DNA of 50,523 nt from Planctomycetota bacterium. GTDB lineage: Bacteria > Planctomycetota > MHYJ01 > JACPRB01. The translations under genes were made by a program, and so were the position numbers. Under the pieces are notes generated by a model. It worked only from the letters and a program-made list of their open reading frames with translations, ran no database searches and was not told where the DNA came from. This document shows positions 1-8,497 of the stretch, piece by piece. The stretch spans positions 1 to 50,523 of the forward strand of contig JACPRC010000224.1 of assembly GCA_016190175.1 (NCBI GenBank), read 5' to 3'. Numbering within the stretch: the first letter of the stretch is position 1; each line of letters opens with the position of its first letter.

Positions 1-160
1 GATGGGGAGATAGGGAGATAGGGAGATAGGGAGATAGGGAGATAGGGAGATAGGGAGATAGGGAGATAGGGAGATAGGGAGATGGGGAGATAGGGAGATG
101 GGGAGATGGGGAGATAGGGAGATGGGGAGATAGGGAGATGGGGAGATAGGGAGATGGGGA
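1..160. repeat. Tandem 8-bp repeat, about 20 units
   Basis: Twenty consecutive copies of GAT(A/G)GGGA with A/G variation at one position. The array may extend beyond the left edge of the window. It is followed by a spacer (161-173) and a partly complementary C-rich stretch with TCTCC and CCCATCTCCCC (174-201), so a transcript could fold back. Short degenerate relatives lie at 39262-39300 and 42508-42545. No coding potential is seen. Confidence 0.95.
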
Positions 161-257
161 GACGAGGGGGCTTCTCTCCATCCCCCCATCTCCCCATCCC
201 CCGTTCTTCATGACCGAGGCGGGATCCACTCACGCACAGTCTCCGCTGAGGAGGCCC

Positions 258-1133
258 ATGAGGTATTGCACCTTCCAGCTCGGCCGTCGCACGGCGGCCG
301 GGTTCGTCGGCGGGGAGTTCGTCTACGACCTCGGCCAGGCGTTCTTCCGGACCTTCAAGCGACCGTTCGCCTTCCGCGATCTGCTCGACTTCCTCGAAGT
401 CGACGGTCCCGACCGGATCGGCGAGATCGACTTCGGGGGCTTGAAGAGCGACCGGACCGTGTGCGCGCCGATGCATTCGGTCCTGCTCCGCGCTCCCCTT
501 CCCCGCCCGCCCAAGATCGTCTGCGTCGGTCTCAACTACCGGGACCACGCGCGCGAGCAGGACGTGGAGCCGCCGGAGAACCCGCTCCTCTTCGCGAAGG
601 CGCCCAACGTCGTGATCGGCCCGGAGGAGGCGATCGAGATCCCCGCCGGGATCTCGGAGTGCGTGGACCCGGAGGTGGAACTGGGCGTGGTGATCGGACG
701 CCCCGGAGACCGCATCGCGCGCGAAGACGCGTGGAGCCACGTCTTCGGATTCACCGTCTTCAACGACGTCACGGCGCGCGACGTCCAGAAATCGGACCGC
801 CAGTTCTTTCGCGGGAAGAGCTTCCGCACCTTCGCGCCGATGGGGCCGTGGATCGTGACGCCGGACGAGCTGAACGTCCGCTCCCTCGCGCTGCGGCTCG
901 CCGTGAACGGGGAGCAGCGCCAGAAGGGGAACACGAGCGACATGATCTTCGACGTCCCGCGGCTGATCGAGTACGCGAGCGCCTGCTTCCCGCTGGAGGC
1001 GGGCGACGTGATCGCGACGGGCACGCCCGCCGGGGTGGGCGCGCACCGCGATCCGCCCGTCTACCTGAAAGCCGGTGACGTCGTGGAGGCGTCGATCGAG
1101 GGGATCGGGACGCTGACGAACGGGGTGAGGTGA
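258..1133 (+). CDS. Fumarylacetoacetate hydrolase family protein
   Basis: Cytosolic FAH-superfamily enzyme of 291 residues. Family members hydrolyse, decarboxylate or isomerise acylpyruvate-like compounds; the substrate here cannot be told. The FAH core starts near residue 86 with KIVCVGLNYRDH and continues with PENPLLFAKAPN. The metal-binding acidic residues are seen in VDPEVELG (E139, E141) and FNDVTARD (D170), and the core ends with ATGTPAGVG and GDVVEASIEGIGTLTN. I chose the ATG at 258 because GAGGAGG lies just upstream at 248-254 and homologues begin near MRY. An in-frame ATG at 210 would add 16 unconserved residues. It stands alone on the plus strand and converges on the next gene. Confidence 0.88.
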   Translation: MRYCTFQLGRRTAAGFVGGEFVYDLGQAFFRTFKRPFAFRDLLDFLEVDGPDRIGEIDFGGLKSDRTVCAPMHSVLLRAPLPRPPKIVCVGLNYRDHAREQDVEPPENPLLFAKAPNVVIGPEEAIEIPAGISECVDPEVELGVVIGRPGDRIAREDAWSHVFGFTVFNDVTARDVQKSDRQFFRGKSFRTFAPMGPWIVTPDELNVRSLALRLAVNGEQRQKGNTSDMIFDVPRLIEYASACFPLEAGDVIATGTPAGVGAHRDPPVYLKAGDVVEASIEGIGTLTNGVR

Positions 1134-1224
1134 GCGGGGGCCGCGCGGCGATCGGAGGGGTCGGCGAGAGGAAGAGGCCGGGCGCGGCGCACGAGACGGC
1201 GGACATCCATCCGCCCGGCAACGC

Positions 1225-4200
1225 CTATCCCGCCTTGAAGGTGCAGGGAATGAGCCTCCACTTGAACCCCAGTTTCGGGTCCGGTTCGACGGCCGACCAG
1301 CGAACGGCGTGCATGGCTTTCGCCACCGTGTAGTTCATGAGCGCAGGATCGTCCTGGCGCTGAGCAAAGCCCCGTCGCGACGACGTAGTAAGGAAGTCGC
1401 CGACCTCGATGTCGCCGCCGGTGTCGGTCACGAGGATGAACCCGTCGCCCACGGCCGTGATGAGCATCAGCCGGCCGTCGGCGGTCTCCGTCCACCCACC
1501 GCACACCCCGAAGGCGCGCGGGTCCTTGGGCGTGTCGGTCGTGTCGACGCCGTAGAGCGTCTCCGCCTTCCCGAGCGCACGGCCGTTCGTGCCCCGGTTC
1601 TCCCCCGTGGCCACGACCACGGCCCAGCGCGGGATCTCGCGGTCCAGGGGCGCGCGGCCGAAGTGGGAGCCGGTGAAGCCGTTGTAGGACACGGTCGTTC
1701 CAACGATGCCGATGTACCCCTCCTGAGTGCCTGCGGACTGGAACGCGGCCAGGGTCCCATCGGCGGCCAGGTTGACGGTGATCTTGCCGTTGCCGTCGAT
1801 GATGAACCGCGTGCTGCCCCCGTTGTAGCATTCGAAGAACTGGAACGCGTTCGTCGTGGACGGTACGTCGATCGCGATCATGTCGTTCCCGGCGGCGGGA
1901 GCCACCGTGGGCGCGATTTGAATGTGCTGACCCATCGTGGTAGAGGCCGCGATCAGCAGCTTGTTGTCCGCCGTGATCGCTCCGATTCCCGACATGGTCC
2001 CCGTGGTCGTGATGTTCCAGTCCGAGGAGTTGATGTAGACGGTGTTGGAGTTTCCCCCGATCGTCACCGCTCCCGTGGACGTTCCCGTGGCGATGTTCAC
2101 CGCGAAGTTGGAGGATGCGTTGAGGTTCACCGCCGCGCCGGTGATCGTCAGCCCCGCCGACCCCGTGATCAGCCCACCCGCCGCCATGGTGCCGGTGACG
2201 TTCACGTTCCCGTTGAAGTACCCCGCCCAGTTGGTGGTCGCCCCGCTGGCCGCCCCGTACACGCCGTAGCAGATCGTCGGCGTCTGCGCCGTGACGGCCT
2301 GCGCGTTGCCGTAGACCCCGTATGCCGTTTCGCCCGTATTCGCATCCGCGGCACCCCAGATCGCAGTCCGGATCCCGGCGACGCTCCAGTAATAGCCGAT
2401 TCCGCTGGGACTTGCGACCCCCTGGATTCCGATTCCCCGAGACGACTGACTCGTGCCCAGGATCCCTGTCGTGGTTCCCGTGCTGGCCGTCGCGGAGCCC
2501 TGGAGACCTGTCGGCCAGTTCGTACCTGCCGTCCCGGCGACGGAGGTAGATCCGTAGACACCGGCCCCGTCGGGAGAAGCCGTCGCGCCCCACACGCCGT
2601 AGATGGTACCCGAGGCGCCGGTCGTATTGCCATAGACGGCGCTCGTGTTGTTGGCGGTGTTGGAGGTCGTCACGCTCCACTGCGTCGCGAGGCTGCCCGA
2701 GATCGCGTTGCCCCACGACGGCGCCACGCCGACGCCGCCGGAGAGGAGAGCGCTCCCCGCCGCGACGTCCGCGAGCCTGGAGAGCGTCGTAGCCGCGCTC
2801 GCGTAGAGCAGGTCGCCGACCGTGTAGGACGACAGCCCCGTCCCGCCGTCCGCGACCGCCACATCGGTGCCCCCGGCTCGGTAGATGTAGGCTGTGCCGA
2901 TCGTCACCGCCGTGGGGATGTCGGTCGCAATGCTGGGGATCCCCGTCGCGCCCGTCACCAGCACCCCGCTGTTCGCCGTCGTGATTTCTCCTATGACATT
3001 TGCGCCAGAAGAGTAGAGAATTCGATTGATCGTTGTGGTAGCGGGATACGTAGCCGTCGTCGCCACCCAGTTTGTCCCGTCCGCCCTCAAGATGGTTCCA
3101 GTTCCAGCAGCAGTCGCCGGCCATGTCGCCGTGCTCCAGCTCGGCGTCGTACTCGCGCCGCTGCGCAGCATCTGGCCTGCCGTCGCCGTCCCCGCAAAGA
3201 CCGCCAGCGCGGTCGCGGTCGAGTAGACGATGCCGCCGTTCGACGCCGTCAACCCCGCGGCCGTCCCGCCCCGACTCAGCGCCAGGTACTGCTCCGCCGC
3301 GACCGTGTTCGTCCCGCTCCAGTACGCCGCGTAGTTCGTCGTCCCCGTGCCCAGCGTCACCGTCCCCGTCGCGTTCGGGAAGGTGATGGTCTGTGCCGCC
3401 GTCGGGTCCGTGATCGCGAATGTGGTCCGTATGTCGTTGTTCGTCAACCCCTCGAAGCTCAGGGGGCTGGCGCCGAGGATCTCCGATGTCACCGTCAGCG
3501 AATCCGTCGCCGCGTTCCCGATCGTCACGTTCGCGTCGAACGTCACGTTGTTCTGGTAGCTCGTCGTCCCCACGTGCGTCGTCGCGCCCGAGATGTAGAC
3601 GTCCCCCTGGAACCACCCCGCCCAGTTCGTGTCCGCGTTCTTCGCCTCCGCGTAGATTCCGTACGCCGTCGTCGTCGTCGCCGCCTGGAGGTCCCCCTCC
3701 GCCTCCGCCCTGATCCCGTAGAGGTTGAACGTCCCCGCCGTGGACGCCCCCGACTTGTACGCCCGGAAGAAACCCCCGGTGTGCGTCTTCGTCACCGCCG
3801 CCGTGACCACGCTCGGATCCTCGGACATCCCGTACACCGCGTACATCGTGTTCCCCGTCGCCGTCGCGTTGTCCCACGCGTTCGCGAACGACGCCGCGAC
3901 GATGTTCGCCACCGCCGACGAGTTCTGCAGCGTCGACCTCAGCCCGTAGCTCCACTGCCCCGCCGTCGCCGTCCGGGCCGTCCCGGAGATGTATGCGATG
4001 CGCGAGTTGTCCCCGGGGTCCGCCGTCACGGTCAGCCCGTACCCCGTGAACGTCGTCCCGCCCGTGGGACCCGTGATCGAGAAGGCGTTGCCCGTCGTGA
4101 GGCTGGTCGCCGAGAGCGCGTTCGCGTTGCCCGTCGCCGCCGTGCTCGTCAGGCTCAGCGACGCGGACGCCCCCGAACTCACCGTCAGCGTGGACGTGAA

Positions 4201-4776
4201 ACTCTTCGCCCCGGCGATCGTCTGCGGCCCCGCGGTCATCACGAAGTCCGCGTTCGCGCCGACGTCCGGGATCGTGTAGGTCCGCGCCGTCCCTGAGCTC
4301 GCGTTCAACGTCGTGTTGAGGAGGACGAGCTGGTTCGACGCCGCCGTCACGTTCAGGCTCGTTCCCAGGATCCCCGTCCCGCTCAGGTTGAAGTGTCCCG
4401 TCTGCGGCGTCCCCGGCGTCGACGACTGCAGGAGCACCGCCGTCGTCGTGCTCCCTCCGCCCGAGGTCGTGACGGTCCGCCAGCCGGTCGAGTCGCGGAA
4501 CAGCAGGTTGGACCCGTCGTAGTAGACGTCCCCCGCCAGCGGCGACGCCGTCGCCGCACCCGACAGGTTGAAGTAGCCGGGCGCGCCGGCCTTGTCGAAG
4601 CGCAGCCGAGCCTTCTGTACGTAGACGTCGCCCGTCACTCCCGCCGCGGTGGACGTCCACGATGTTCGGACACTCGTCCCCGCCCCGTCGGAGGTCTTCA
4701 CCTCGACGGCGTCCTGGGCGAAGGACGACGCGAGCAGGCAGGTCAACGAGACCGAGGCGAGCAGCGGGGTCTTCAT
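1225..4776 (-). CDS. Large secreted tail-fibre-like repeat protein
   Basis: An 1183-residue secreted protein. The ATG at 4776 has GGAGGG upstream and starts a signal peptide (MKTPLLASVSLTCLLASSFA, then QDAVE). The body is rich in Gly, Thr, Ser and Ala, almost lacks charged residues, and has beta-strand repeats typical of phage tail fibres and bacterial surface fibres, for example GGTGLSSYTVGDLLYAS, TNYAAYWSGTNTV and repeated xxNWAGYFNGNVNVTG-like units. The last 170 residues change character: charged, with ENRGTNGRALG, VGDFLTTSSRRGFAQ and YTVAKAM, resembling C-terminal trimerisation or chaperone-like domains of such fibres. It follows another small secreted protein with a 53-base gap. The surface-fibre role is inference. 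It is not clearly prophage because no other phage gene is present. Confidence 0.8.
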   Translation of the reverse strand: MKTPLLASVSLTCLLASSFAQDAVEVKTSDGAGTSVRTSWTSTAAGVTGDVYVQKARLRFDKAGAPGYFNLSGAATASPLAGDVYYDGSNLLFRDSTGWRTVTTSGGGSTTTAVLLQSSTPGTPQTGHFNLSGTGILGTSLNVTAASNQLVLLNTTLNASSGTARTYTIPDVGANADFVMTAGPQTIAGAKSFTSTLTVSSGASASLSLTSTAATGNANALSATSLTTGNAFSITGPTGGTTFTGYGLTVTADPGDNSRIAYISGTARTATAGQWSYGLRSTLQNSSAVANIVAASFANAWDNATATGNTMYAVYGMSEDPSVVTAAVTKTHTGGFFRAYKSGASTAGTFNLYGIRAEAEGDLQAATTTTAYGIYAEAKNADTNWAGWFQGDVYISGATTHVGTTSYQNNVTFDANVTIGNAATDSLTVTSEILGASPLSFEGLTNNDIRTTFAITDPTAAQTITFPNATGTVTLGTGTTNYAAYWSGTNTVAAEQYLALSRGGTAAGLTASNGGIVYSTATALAVFAGTATAGQMLRSGASTTPSWSTATWPATAAGTGTILRADGTNWVATTATYPATTTINRILYSSGANVIGEITTANSGVLVTGATGIPSIATDIPTAVTIGTAYIYRAGGTDVAVADGGTGLSSYTVGDLLYASAATTLSRLADVAAGSALLSGGVGVAPSWGNAISGSLATQWSVTTSNTANNTSAVYGNTTGASGTIYGVWGATASPDGAGVYGSTSVAGTAGTNWPTGLQGSATASTGTTTGILGTSQSSRGIGIQGVASPSGIGYYWSVAGIRTAIWGAADANTGETAYGVYGNAQAVTAQTPTICYGVYGAASGATTNWAGYFNGNVNVTGTMAAGGLITGSAGLTITGAAVNLNASSNFAVNIATGTSTGAVTIGGNSNTVYINSSDWNITTTGTMSGIGAITADNKLLIAASTTMGQHIQIAPTVAPAAGNDMIAIDVPSTTNAFQFFECYNGGSTRFIIDGNGKITVNLAADGTLAAFQSAGTQEGYIGIVGTTVSYNGFTGSHFGRAPLDREIPRWAVVVATGENRGTNGRALGKAETLYGVDTTDTPKDPRAFGVCGGWTETADGRLMLITAVGDGFILVTDTGGDIEVGDFLTTSSRRGFAQRQDDPALMNYTVAKAMHAVRWSAVEPDPKLGFKWRLIPCTFKAG

Positions 4777-4829
4777 GGCGAGCCCTCCGGACAAGGCGTC
4801 GGGCAACAGGCATGGGCCGCGCGCAAACC

Positions 4830-5351
4830 CTACGACGCGATCGGAGGGCCTCGATCGGACGGGCCCTTCCCCGCCGCTCGCGCCCCGATCCGGCCGACGA
4901 TGGTGATGCCCGAGGATGTGGATGCGCTTGTCGCCCTCGATTCCGCCTCCCCCGACGCCCCGGTCCCTCCGGCCACCGGCGCGGCCGCAGGGGAGCCGCC
5001 GTTGCCGTCGCGGAATCCCGGCCTCCTCCCCCCGCGCGCGCCAAACACCGGCCGCAGTTCTCCCTCCAGCCGCCCCGCCCAGGTCACGTTCCACAGCGCG
5101 AGGTCGGGGGGAACGTCCAGCCGGTGCGCGCGCCCGCCGGCGAGGGCCAGTTCGGAGCCCTCCTCGAAGCGCGCGGAGGAGACGCGCAGGTGGCCCCCGA
5201 CCACGAGCCGGCCGCGCACGAGCAGCGTCCCGTCGACGTCCAGGCTTCCGGCGAGACGGATCTCGCCCGATGAAGCGACGTGCATCTCCCCTCCGTCACG
5301 GACGACGATGCCGCCGCCGGCGAGCGCGGAAAGGAGGATCACGGATGTCAT
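4830..5351 (-). CDS. Small secreted protein of unknown function
   Basis: A 173-residue protein starting MTSVILLSALAGGG, a short hydrophobic leader. A beta-rich stretch follows (IVVRDGGEMHVASSGEIRL, LLVRGRLVVGGHLRV) that looks like a short parallel beta-solenoid, then a Gly/Ala/Ser-rich tail. No family was recognised. The ATG at 5351 has GGAG 6 bases upstream. A promoter-like TTGCCT, 18-base spacer, TATAAT precedes it. It is probably co-transcribed with the large fibre-like protein downstream. The leader is short for a signal peptide, so export is inferred. Confidence 0.6.
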   Translation of the reverse strand: MTSVILLSALAGGGIVVRDGGEMHVASSGEIRLAGSLDVDGTLLVRGRLVVGGHLRVSSARFEEGSELALAGGRAHRLDVPPDLALWNVTWAGRLEGELRPVFGARGGRRPGFRDGNGGSPAAAPVAGGTGASGEAESRATSASTSSGITIVGRIGARAAGKGPSDRGPPIAS

Positions 5352-5367
5352 GCGGGACTCCAAAGGT

Positions 5368-5397
5368 ATTATAGCCCCGGACGGCGGGCGGAGGCAA
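5368..5397 (-). promoter_or_regulatory. Sigma-70-type promoter for the secreted protein pair
   Basis: Read on the minus strand: TTGCCT (5397-5392), 18-base spacer, perfect TATAAT (5373-5368). The predicted start of transcription is about 10 bases before the ATG at 5351. Confidence 0.6.
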
Positions 5398-5451
5398 CGA
5401 AAACCCATGGACAATGTAGGTCGCCCGCCGCCTCCCCGTGTCAAGGGCCGG

Positions 5452-8403
5452 CTACTTCCCCTCCAGCGCCTTCCTGCACCGCGCCATCCGGGGGCGGATC
5501 TGGGGTTCCCACTTCGGATGCAGTTTCGCCGTCTTCTCGAACGCGGCGAGCGCGTCCCGGTAGTCGGGCACCGCGTCCTCGTGGAGGCCGGCGAGCCAGT
5601 TCGCGCGGCTCTCGTGCGCCTCGCCCAGGAAGCGCCAGGCCTGGGGGTCCGTGGGCAGGACCTTGACCGACTGCCGCAAATCCTCGATCGCCTGGCGGTA
5701 GTCGCCGCGGGCGTCCGGGCCGTGGCGGTTGGCGCGGAGCACGCGCGCCTCGCCCCGCCACATCCACGGGTCCGGACGGTCGGGGGCGCACGACACGGCC
5801 TTGTCGAGGTCCTCCAGCGCGGTCCGGTAGATCGCATCCTGGGTCTTCGGGTCCCCGACCGTGAGCAGCGACAGCACGCCTCGCACGACCCCGCGCCACA
5901 TCCAGGCCTCGTAGCGGGTGTCGTCGAGTTTCAGCGCCCGATCCAGGTCTTCGATGGCGGCGATGCAATCCGGCCTCGCGTCCAGGATCCGCGTTATCCG
6001 GAAGAAGATGCGGACAATGCGGCTGATGCCGCGGTAGATCCACGGCGACGCGCGGTCCGGACGCAGCTCGATGGCCTTGTCCAGGTCCTCGAGAGCACGG
6101 TCGGAGGAGGGGATCGGATCCTTCATCTGGGTCAGCTCGTTCCAGGCCTGGGCCGCATGAACGACCCCGCGCCATTGCCACGGACCGGGGGAGGACGGAT
6201 CGGCCGCGATCGCCGCCGCGAAGTCCGCCTGGGCCTCCTCGCTGAGTCGGACGAAGTCCTCCCATCGGCCCAGCTTCCAGGCTGCCCAGGCCAGCCGCGC
6301 CGCGCCGCGCCGCACGAGAGTCCGGGCCGGGGTCGCCCCGCGTGCGAGCGCATCGTCGTAGTCGCGGATCGCGGACTCGTATTGCTCGCCGGGCTCTTCC
6401 TTTCTCGATGTCCGGTCGAGGCCCCACAGGATGTGGGCCATGGCGCGCGTCTCGATGTGAGGTCCGTATCCCCGGTCGCGCTCCCAGCCCTCCGTGCACC
6501 ATCGCACCGCATCCTCGTACTTCGCCGCGTCCAGGGCGATCCACGCGAGCGTCTCGCAGGCCTCCTCGATGTTGGGTTCCAGACGCAGGGCCTCGGCGAG
6601 GAGGTTCCGGGCGCGCGCGACGTCTCCCTGGACCCATGCCGTGAGCCCCCGGGCGCAGGCGGTCTCGCCGGGGCGGAGACCCGCGGCTTCCGCGGACGCG
6701 AGGGTGCGGACGTCCTCCTCCATCCGCGCGCGGAGCCGGCGCGATTCCGCGTCCTTCCCGGCCAGCTCGCGGGGGGGCCGGACCGAACTGGGCACCCCCG
6801 ACTGGGCCCGGATCCACACCTGCCCCTCGTCCCCCCACCCGTCCTCCACCAGGAGGTCCATGCGGCGTCGGTACAGGCGCGCGACGAGGACGATCCGTTC
6901 ATAGAGGGCGGGGCCGTACTCGGGGTCCTTGCGAAGGGCCTCGTCCTGCTGCGCCAGCGCCGCCTCGTCCCTAACGAGCGCCCGATACATCCGGCCGAGG
7001 CGATAGTGGGGTTCGGCAAGTTGCGGGTACGATGCCATCGTCTCCCGGCAGGCCTCCTCCGTCTCCCGCACGAAGGGTTCCATCGCCTCGCTCTTCCCGG
7101 TGCGCCGGATCGCCAGCGCCGCTTCGAGCATCTTCTCGGTGCGCTTCCGGAGCTGCTCCAGGGCCTTCCGCCGCTCGGAGCGGACGCGCAGGAGGAACGC
7201 CGCCGAGGTGGTCGCAAGCACGACCAGCGCGACGGCCGCGACCAGGGCCGTCCGGTGACGGCGCGCCCTGAGCCGCATGGAGCGGAGGATCCCCGGCGGC
7301 CTCGCCGCCACCGGCTCGCCCTGCCGGAAGCGCGAGAGGTCGCGGGCGAACTCCTCGGCGGAGGGATAGCGGCGGTCGCGCTCCCGGTCCATCGCCGTCA
7401 GGCAGATCGCCTCCAGCTCGGGCTCGATCGTGGCGTCGATGCGGCGGGGTCGGGCGGGTTCGTCGTAGAGGATCTGGTGAAAGAGCACGGCGATCGAGTC
7501 GCCGCGGAAGGGCGGGCGGCCCGAGAGGATCTCGTAGAGCATGACCCCGAGCGCGTACACGTCCGTGCGCGCGTCGAGACCCGCCGTGTCGCCGGTGACC
7601 TGCTCGGGCGACATGTACGCGGGAGTTCCGAGCGCCGTGTTCGACTGGGTGAGCTTCGTCCGGTCCCCGGCGGCGCGCGCGAGGCCGAAGTCCGTGAGGA
7701 AGACCCGGCCTTCTCCGTCGACCAGCACGTTGGCGGGTTTGAGATCGCGGTGGATCACCCCGCGGCCGTGGGCATACGCCACCGCGCAGGCGACGTCCTC
7801 GAGGATCCGCAGCAGGGTGGCCCGGTCGCGCTTGGCATCGCGCAGGATCGCCTCGAACGTGCGGCCTTCGATGAAGTCCATCGCGATGAAGTGGATCTTG
7901 CGGCCGTTCTCGCCGGGGGCGGACCCGATCTCATGGATGGGCACGATGTTCGGATGGTGAAGCTGGGCCGCGATGGTGGCTTCGCGGCGGAGGCGCGCGA
8001 TGTACTCGTCGTCCGCCTCCCCTTCCCGGACGACCTTCAGCGCGACGACGCGGCGCAATTCCGGATCCAGGGCCTCGTATACGACGCCCATTCCGCCGCG
8101 GGCGATTTCGCGCTTGAGGGCGTAGCGGCCGAGCCGTCTTGCGGTGGCCGGGGGAGGAGGAGCATCGGGGGCGGTCTCGATCTCCCGCCGCTGCGACTCG
8201 GTGAGGAATCCCAGGTCCACGAGGATGCGGAGGATGGAAACCTCCCTGCCCGACTGGTGCCTTCGCGCCTGCTCCCGGAGGGCCTCCTGGAACTGGACCT
8301 GCGTGACGAAGCCGCGCGTCAGCGCGCGGGCTCCGATCGACTCGATCGGAGTGGTGCCCTCTCCCGGATCGAGGCCGTCCGCGGGCGGATCTGCGGGGGC
8401 CAT
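5452..8403 (-). CDS. Membrane Ser/Thr protein kinase with TPR repeats
   Basis: A 983-residue PknB-type kinase. Residues 25-75 form a helical N-terminal module (FQEALREQ...ILVDLGFLTESQ) also present in the other kinase of this window. The kinase domain spans about 93-360 with glycine loop ARGGMG (101-106), catalytic Lys in ALKVV (K123), HRDLKPANVL (D220), DFG (238-240) and GTPAYMSPEQ. One membrane span lies near 386-406. The remaining ~570 residues form TPR-like helical repeats, many with xxExLDKAI or AIEDLxxAL, presumably outside the cytoplasm. I chose the ATG at 8403 (MAPADPPADG) because TATACT lies only 7 bases upstream. An in-frame extension to 8565 runs through the divergent promoter. Target proteins are unknown. 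Confidence 0.9.
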   Translation of the reverse strand: MAPADPPADGLDPGEGTTPIESIGARALTRGFVTQVQFQEALREQARRHQSGREVSILRILVDLGFLTESQRREIETAPDAPPPPATARRLGRYALKREIARGGMGVVYEALDPELRRVVALKVVREGEADDEYIARLRREATIAAQLHHPNIVPIHEIGSAPGENGRKIHFIAMDFIEGRTFEAILRDAKRDRATLLRILEDVACAVAYAHGRGVIHRDLKPANVLVDGEGRVFLTDFGLARAAGDRTKLTQSNTALGTPAYMSPEQVTGDTAGLDARTDVYALGVMLYEILSGRPPFRGDSIAVLFHQILYDEPARPRRIDATIEPELEAICLTAMDRERDRRYPSAEEFARDLSRFRQGEPVAARPPGILRSMRLRARRHRTALVAAVALVVLATTSAAFLLRVRSERRKALEQLRKRTEKMLEAALAIRRTGKSEAMEPFVRETEEACRETMASYPQLAEPHYRLGRMYRALVRDEAALAQQDEALRKDPEYGPALYERIVLVARLYRRRMDLLVEDGWGDEGQVWIRAQSGVPSSVRPPRELAGKDAESRRLRARMEEDVRTLASAEAAGLRPGETACARGLTAWVQGDVARARNLLAEALRLEPNIEEACETLAWIALDAAKYEDAVRWCTEGWERDRGYGPHIETRAMAHILWGLDRTSRKEEPGEQYESAIRDYDDALARGATPARTLVRRGAARLAWAAWKLGRWEDFVRLSEEAQADFAAAIAADPSSPGPWQWRGVVHAAQAWNELTQMKDPIPSSDRALEDLDKAIELRPDRASPWIYRGISRIVRIFFRITRILDARPDCIAAIEDLDRALKLDDTRYEAWMWRGVVRGVLSLLTVGDPKTQDAIYRTALEDLDKAVSCAPDRPDPWMWRGEARVLRANRHGPDARGDYRQAIEDLRQSVKVLPTDPQAWRFLGEAHESRANWLAGLHEDAVPDYRDALAAFEKTAKLHPKWEPQIRPRMARCRKALEGK

Positions 8404-8410
8404 CGGTAGG

Positions 8411-8416
8411 AGTATA
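8411..8416 (-). promoter_or_regulatory. -10 box of kinase gene, nearly on the start codon
   Basis: TATACT on the minus strand, 7 bases from the ATG at 8403. No convincing -35 at 17 bases. Transcription would begin on or next to the ATG, and no Shine-Dalgarno sequence is present, so the mRNA is probably leaderless. Confidence 0.5.
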
Positions 8417-8481
8417 CCGCCGCGGGGATCGGCGGTTTCGGTTTTCGACCGCGGCCCCTTCCCCGCGCCGGGCCCGGTCGG

Positions 8482-8487
8482 TATAAT
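8482..8487 (+). promoter_or_regulatory. -10 box of HNH endonuclease gene
   Basis: Perfect TATAAT, 10 bases before the ATG at 8498. The predicted leader is about 4 bases. It also overlaps an alternative in-frame ATG at 8486. No good -35 is visible. Confidence 0.55.
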
Positions 8488-8497
8488 GGTGCCGCGA

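Noticed and set aside
1-160. CRISPR array
   Set aside because: The 8-bp units are directly contiguous with no spacers and there are no cas genes.
1110-1133. Fourth copy of the start-codon element end (GACGAACGGGGTGAGG)
   Set aside because: It encodes the conserved FAH C terminus (TLTNGVR), there is no partner arm, and no gene starts there.
1309-4296. Long plus-strand frame opposite the fibre-like protein
   Set aside because: Arg/Pro/Gly-rich shadow with no domain; high-GC antisense frames stay open. The minus frame has a signal peptide, ribosome site and sensible repeats.
4393-8409. 1338-codon plus-strand frame opposite kinase 1
   Set aside because: Antisense of the kinase, Arg-rich, no start signals or motifs.
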